The notes below the pieces were generated by a model. That model made no database searches, was not told the DNA's origin, and worked only from the letters and a program-made list of their open reading frames with translations. The position numbers were made by a program, and so were the translations under genes. A stretch of DNA of 64,000 bases from DAIPJH01 sp036770365 (GTDB lineage Bacteria > Pseudomonadota > Alphaproteobacteria > Rickettsiales > UBA998). Below, piece by piece: positions 60,368 to 64,000 of this stretch (the first letter of the stretch is position 1; the number at the start of each line of letters is the position of its first letter). The stretch lies in assembly GCA_036770365.1 (NCBI GenBank), contig DAIPJH010000007.1, positions 72,721-136,720 on the forward strand, read 5' to 3'.

Positions 60368-60418
60368 GTCGTTTAACTTTTTATGAAATACGTAATCATT
60401 AGGTTAAACGACTATAGT
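60368..60418 (+). promoter_or_regulatory. Operator-like inverted repeat and -10 box
   Basis: GTCGTTTAAC (60368-60377) and its exact complement GTTAAACGAC (60403-60412) are separated by 25 bases. The right arm abuts TATAGT (60413-60418), 17 bases before the ATG at 60436. The arms are centred 35 bases apart and straddle the expected -35 region, as a dimeric regulator acting at two sites would. Confidence 0.5.
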
Positions 60419-60435
60419 ATCACTGGAGCGACAAC

Positions 60436-60912
60436 ATGGACTTTGACCGTATCATTGCTGGGCATGAGCAACCACAACCACAACATACATTACATACCCT
60501 CATTGCAAAGGCAAAAGATGGCAATAATGCTCTGATTAAGCAGAAAGCTACTTATGCAAGTGATGCGCTCGCTGCATATGTAGATGAGCTAAAAGCACGC
60601 GATCACCGCCCCATGTCTTCGCACGTTTTGATACATAAACGCAAAGAAGCTCTTTCAAGTATCATCGAATTATGTGCAGCAACAGCAGCACAAGCAAACT
60701 TTGAAGAAACAAAAGCAAGAACAAAAGAGAGTCAAAACCCTCATCTTATGACCTCAGAAGGGGGAGAGTTTGCCTTCCTACGACATGGTGTTCATTTTGC
60801 TTCTCAAAAAACACCCGTTGAACTTCAAATAGCAGGAAAAAAACATGCGGAAAAACTTTTTAAAGAGTTTGAGCAATCTCTGGGGATTCACTCAGACCGT
60901 CTATCTCGTTGA
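60436..60912 (+). CDS. Hypothetical protein, 158 aa
   Basis: A soluble, mostly helical protein with no recognised domain, opening MDFDRIIAGHEQPQPQHTLH. It is rich in Ala, Lys and Glu and ends with a charged helix. GGAG at 60425-60428 precedes the ATG by seven bases. The promoter region carries a 10-bp inverted repeat. It is convergent with csgG (14 bases between stops). It resembles the other orphan proteins of this window in size and composition only. Confidence 0.7.
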   Translation: MDFDRIIAGHEQPQPQHTLHTLIAKAKDGNNALIKQKATYASDALAAYVDELKARDHRPMSSHVLIHKRKEALSSIIELCAATAAQANFEETKARTKESQNPHLMTSEGGEFAFLRHGVHFASQKTPVELQIAGKKHAEKLFKEFEQSLGIHSDRLSR

Positions 60913-60926
60913 TGCTGAGGCAAAAC

Positions 60927-62321
60927 TTAGCACCCCTGCCCACCACAATTAAGATATTTTTTTTCTTTATACTCATCAGGAATAGGAATTCTAAATCCAT
61001 TTGTCCGAGGCTGTGCATTAATGACACCCTCTGATCCTTCAAAACCTTGTGATGGCGTAGACGTTTCTGCTTGCGGGGAGACATAACGCTGGAACGTTGG
61101 ACGCGGCGCACTGCCCTCTGTTGCAGCAGGTGACTGCTCCGTAAAAGGTTGCACCAACGGACGTGTTGTCTGCTGAGGAACGAAAGTATTACCAGCACTA
61201 ACTACCCCAACCACAGGTGCTTGTGCTGGCACAGGGGTCGTAGTTTGCATTGCCGAAGGCGATATCTGCACAGGCGCACGTGGCATTGGCTGTGCTGACG
61301 ATTGAGATTGCGTTTTCTTGGACGCTTGCTGCTCTTTCTTTTTAAAGAGCGTAAATATTTGCGATGTAAGTGATGCATCATCTTCTTCTGCTGTACGCTT
61401 GATCGCCTCATCACGATTTTGTGGGAGACTACGCAACTCCGCAGCTTTCAAAGCACTTTCAAAAGACATTCTGCGTGCTTCTTTCAAACGCTCATACTGC
61501 CCAACCGCGACTCGCCCTGCACTCGGATTCGCAAATCCCCAAAGGTTACGTTCAGCTCCCTCCATGATCATAGAGTACACTGCAAGCTCAATCGCTTGAC
61601 GCGTTGCAAGCTGAGGCGGCTCATTCATGGTAAATCCTGTTTCGATCTCCAATAACTCATTCAAACCGATATACTTAAATGTCCCACCTTGAACATTGGT
61701 AGAATAAATGGTCTTTGATGTGCTGGTAGATAAGACAATTTCACCATTAGATACTTTAACAGCGCGCAAATACACCGTCACGATATCACGACGGTATTCT
61801 GAATCAGCACCAATTCCAAGATAACGCGCACCAACCCCGCCAGAAATCGTATTGGTTTCATAGGAGGTGATACCCCCTTCAATCAACATCCCAGCATATA
61901 ATAACGGCGGAATATTAGGAAGTTTTTGACCATTTGGCGCAGCATAATCATTACGCATAGCGCGGATAATCTTACGTTCTTGAATGAGATTCTCCAGACC
62001 ATTACGTTCGATCACCGTAAACCACCCACCCTGCGAAGCATCCAGCAATGCCTGAGTAAGAATGGAGACACCGCCCTGTGTCACTGCATGCGAAAATTCC
62101 GCAATCGTATCATTAGGTTTATTCTGCCCTGTCTGGTCTGAGAAGTTATAAACCGATACAGGAATTTTTACTTTCGCAGGAGGCAAGCTTTTTAGCACCT
62201 CACCTGATACCGTATATTCAGCGATCAACGGTTCTTTAAAATAAGGCGACAATGCTACCCGTGAATCTGAACACCCAGTCAACATCGCCAACACTACTAT
62301 AGTACCCAATATACGCTTCAT
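60927..62321 (-). CDS. csgG: Curli secretion lipoprotein CsgG with long C-terminal tail
   Basis: The outer-membrane nonameric pore that exports curli subunits. It starts MKRILGTIVVLAMLTGCSDSR with a lipobox LTGC. The CsgG domain is clear over about 20-280 (KVKIPVSVYNFSDQTGQNKPND, ERNGLENLIQERKIIRAM, LIEGGITSYETNTISGGVGARYLGIGADSEYRRDIVTVYLRAVKVSNGEIV). The E. coli protein ends near here, but this one continues for about 180 more residues of Gln/Pro/Ser/Thr-rich, low-complexity sequence. The ATG at 62321 is preferred over an upstream GTG. Last gene of the curli unit. Confidence 0.93.
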   Translation of the reverse strand: MKRILGTIVVLAMLTGCSDSRVALSPYFKEPLIAEYTVSGEVLKSLPPAKVKIPVSVYNFSDQTGQNKPNDTIAEFSHAVTQGGVSILTQALLDASQGGWFTVIERNGLENLIQERKIIRAMRNDYAAPNGQKLPNIPPLLYAGMLIEGGITSYETNTISGGVGARYLGIGADSEYRRDIVTVYLRAVKVSNGEIVLSTSTSKTIYSTNVQGGTFKYIGLNELLEIETGFTMNEPPQLATRQAIELAVYSMIMEGAERNLWGFANPSAGRVAVGQYERLKEARRMSFESALKAAELRSLPQNRDEAIKRTAEEDDASLTSQIFTLFKKKEQQASKKTQSQSSAQPMPRAPVQISPSAMQTTTPVPAQAPVVGVVSAGNTFVPQQTTRPLVQPFTEQSPAATEGSAPRPTFQRYVSPQAETSTPSQGFEGSEGVINAQPRTNGFRIPIPDEYKEKKYLNCGGQGC

Positions 62322-62351
62322 GCTACACACCGTAAATTCTTTAAAATCACA

Positions 62352-62762
62352 TCAAAAAGTTGGGGCAGGAACTTCAACGGTTGTCTGCTGACCATTCACA
62401 TTATTCACAATATTAATTCTGACAACATCACCCTCACGGTTAAAATTCAACACCGTATCGCCCACGGTAAATGTTCCCGAATCCTGTGCATTTTCGCCAA
62501 GGATAGAATCAGCGATATCACGCGAGATCCGACTGATAAGGCTACTGGTGATCGTATTTGAAAAGTTAGCAATAGGATCAGTGGTTTTAGTGGGTTTGAC
62601 ATTATTATTCTGCGCTTCCGCATTACCAAGCAAATAACTCCCATTAAAGGCACTGCCGCCAAAACTAGGATTCACAGGCGTATACTTCATCGGACTCGCA
62701 TTTGCCACTGAACTTACGCTCATAGCACATGCCAACAAAGCGAACACACGCATCTTCTTCAT
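62352..62762 (-). CDS. csgF: Curli assembly protein CsgF
   Basis: Couples the CsgG pore to the nucleator so that fibres start at the cell surface. The 136-residue precursor has a signal peptide (MRVFALLACAMSVSSVANA) and the family N-terminus of the mature protein: MKYTPVNPSFGG, then FNGSYLLGNAEAQN. The C-terminal DTVLNFNREGDVVRINIVNN strand region is also typical. Thirty bases separate it from csgG. Confidence 0.93.
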   Translation of the reverse strand: MKKMRVFALLACAMSVSSVANASPMKYTPVNPSFGGSAFNGSYLLGNAEAQNNNVKPTKTTDPIANFSNTITSSLISRISRDIADSILGENAQDSGTFTVGDTVLNFNREGDVVRINIVNNVNGQQTTVEVPAPTF

Positions 62763-62900
62763 AACGCCCCTCTTGCAAGCAAAACCATTGCAGACAATCT
62801 ACCTCGAAATCATTAACAAAAAACTACAACAGCATGCGCTGTTTACCAACGCAAACTTGTATATTCACCAGATATAGTGTTTTTATTTTAGAAACTGTGG

Positions 62901-63437
62901 CTATTGTTGCTGCACTGAGATCGTAGCACCACTACCAATATGGGTAATCTTATAGTTAAGATTATTCCCCGTCTGCTCGGTGACAATATTATTATCATTA
63001 CCTGTGATCACATGTTCAGCAGAATTTTTATCGCCAATTTGACGAGTGTTGGAGGTATTGGTATTACCTGTGATCGTGTCACTTGCGCTATTACCTTGAC
63101 CCTGCTGGTAGTGCGTAACGAGGTTACCCTCTCCCACTTGCATCTGAAACGAATGATTCTCACTACCGATTTGCGTTACATTTGCTTTATTATTACCGCC
63201 ACGCTGAATCAGCTCCACCTCGTTCGCAACACCTTCTTGATCCAGCTCAGACTTATTACTGCCAGACGTTTGACTAATGTTTACTTTATTACCAGAACCA
63301 GATTGATCAATCACTGCACTGCCACCGCCCGCTTGCTCAATGACAACAGAGTTTGCGCCCGACGCATATGCCGCTGCACCACTTCCCGCCACCCAAGACA
63401 CAGCAACCACACCAACAAACAAACGCGATAACATCAT
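62901..63437 (-). CDS. Curlin-repeat protein (CsgA/CsgB-like)
   Basis: A secreted amyloid subunit of 178 residues. A signal peptide (MMLSRLFVGVVAVSWVAG, cleavage near AYA) is followed by about six repeats of roughly 22 residues, each with the curlin pattern [VI]-x-Q-x-G-x-x-N-x-[AV]-x-[IV]-x-Q: for example VVIEQAGGGSAVIDQSGSGN, NISQTSGSNKSELDQEG and NVTQIGSENHSFQMQVG. AGGAG seven bases before ATG 63437 fixes the start; a longer frame is unsupported. The last repeat ends in ISVQQQ. Whether it is the major subunit or the nucleator is not decided by sequence. Confidence 0.88.
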   Translation of the reverse strand: MMLSRLFVGVVAVSWVAGSGAAAYASGANSVVIEQAGGGSAVIDQSGSGNKVNISQTSGSNKSELDQEGVANEVELIQRGGNNKANVTQIGSENHSFQMQVGEGNLVTHYQQGQGNSASDTITGNTNTSNTRQIGDKNSAEHVITGNDNNIVTEQTGNNLNYKITHIGSGATISVQQQ

Positions 63438-63535
63438 TGTACGTCTCCTGAATTTTGCGAGTAAAACTCCCATTATATACTACATACCTATATATGCTGG
63501 GGAATTATAACATATCCGCAAGGGATTTTAAATCA

Positions 63536-63949
63536 TTAACGCTGCACAACAGATACGAAATTATTTGCACCGATTTGAGTTACTGCAACATTATCATTAG
63601 CACCAAACTGTGCAATATTGGCAATATTACCTGTGCCATTTTGATTCACCATGGCGATATTACCACTGTTTGCTTGTTCGATATGCGTTACATTTGAATT
63701 ACCAGATTGAAATACTTCCGCGCTGTTATTCGAACCAGACTGGATAATATTCGCTTCTGAAGCCACACCATTTTGATGGATCGCTGCATGAAGCGTCACG
63801 CCATCTTGCTCAACAGAAGCAATGTTAGCATCACCCACTTGATCAATCAGCACATTATCTTCAGAGGCATAAGCAGGAGAAGCAACCCCACCCACACCCG
63901 TCACCGCCACGAGAAAAGAAACTTTTTTAAGGAGGGTCACGAGGGTCAT
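63536..63949 (-). CDS. Curlin-repeat protein (CsgA/CsgB-like), 137 aa
   Basis: Second curlin of the locus, with a signal peptide (KKVSFLVAVTGVGGVASPAYA) and five or so repeats: VLIDQVGDANIASVEQDG, AAIHQNGVASEANIIQSG, AEVFQSGNSNVTHIEQANSG, AMVNQNGTGNIANIAQFG and VAVTQIGANNFVSVVQR. The terminal repeat ends with Arg. It is shorter and more regular than the neighbouring curlin, with which it is likely co-transcribed. It starts just inside the right edge, so csgD or csgE homologs upstream would lie outside this window. Confidence 0.88.
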   Translation of the reverse strand: MTLVTLLKKVSFLVAVTGVGGVASPAYASEDNVLIDQVGDANIASVEQDGVTLHAAIHQNGVASEANIIQSGSNNSAEVFQSGNSNVTHIEQANSGNIAMVNQNGTGNIANIAQFGANDNVAVTQIGANNFVSVVQR

Positions 63950-64000
63950 ATGTTTTACCTGTTTTATTATTGTGTAATTATTTTGAGGTATTTATTAAAT

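Noticed and set aside
63536..63949. Repeat-rich DNA at the right end as a non-coding repeat array
   Set aside because: The periodicity follows curlin protein repeats in an intact frame with a signal peptide.

Overview
The window reads as a moderately AT-rich alphaproteobacterial chromosome segment. The evidence is a ubiB-coaBC-dut run, a malic enzyme fused to a phosphotransacetylase-like domain, a COQ9 gene, a CheD-containing chemotaxis operon, and a lone gene transfer agent (GTA) type hub protein. The species cannot be fixed from sequence alone. The mix of chemosensory genes, curli genes and many signal-less proteins of unknown function would suit a host- or prey-associated lineage, but that is inference.

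Layout. 1-9 kb: the 3' end of an unrecognised gene, a YjdM/PhnA-type small protein, a two-domain glycosyltransferase, HtpX, a PLP decarboxylase, a small lipoprotein and the GTA hub gene. 9-18 kb: maeB, a Gly/Met/Gln-rich protein divergent from a small unknown, a class IV aminotransferase, and three effector-like unknowns, two of them tandem paralogs sharing a perfect 262-bp repeat. 18-28 kb: thiE, ubiB, coaBC, dut, an Rrf2 regulator, cysK, a MoeB/ThiF enzyme, a lipase, xthA, a TerC protein and ispE. 28-39.7 kb: two long unknowns interleaved with rseP, coq9, gcdH, pgpA, pncC, a 2Fe-2S ferredoxin and purB. 39.7-41.4 kb: a two-gene unit encoding a tandem cytidine-deaminase-fold protein and a small partner. 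41.5-58.2 kb, all minus strand: a chemosensory and partner-switch island with soluble receptor, STAS, CheY, CheA, CheW, membrane receptor, CheR, CheD, CheB, STAS, REC-PP2C, then mnmC, a hybrid PAS/GAF kinase and REC-HATPase. 58.4-61 kb: a secreted small protein, trmFO and a small unknown. 61-64 kb: a curli locus with csgG, csgF and two curlin-repeat proteins.

How it fits together. The island holds a complete receptor-CheA-CheY pathway with both adaptation enzymes. It also holds all parts of an Rsb-type switch: phosphatase, STAS antagonist and HATPase kinase. The curli genes would build an amyloid surface fibre.

The most interesting points are the deaminase with one intact and one degenerate catalytic domain, the perfectly conserved 3' repeat in the tandem paralogs, and a 14-bp promoter motif shared exactly by three genes of unknown function, with a close relative before a fourth. 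Start sites below were chosen from ribosome binding sites and family length and often differ from the longest open frame.
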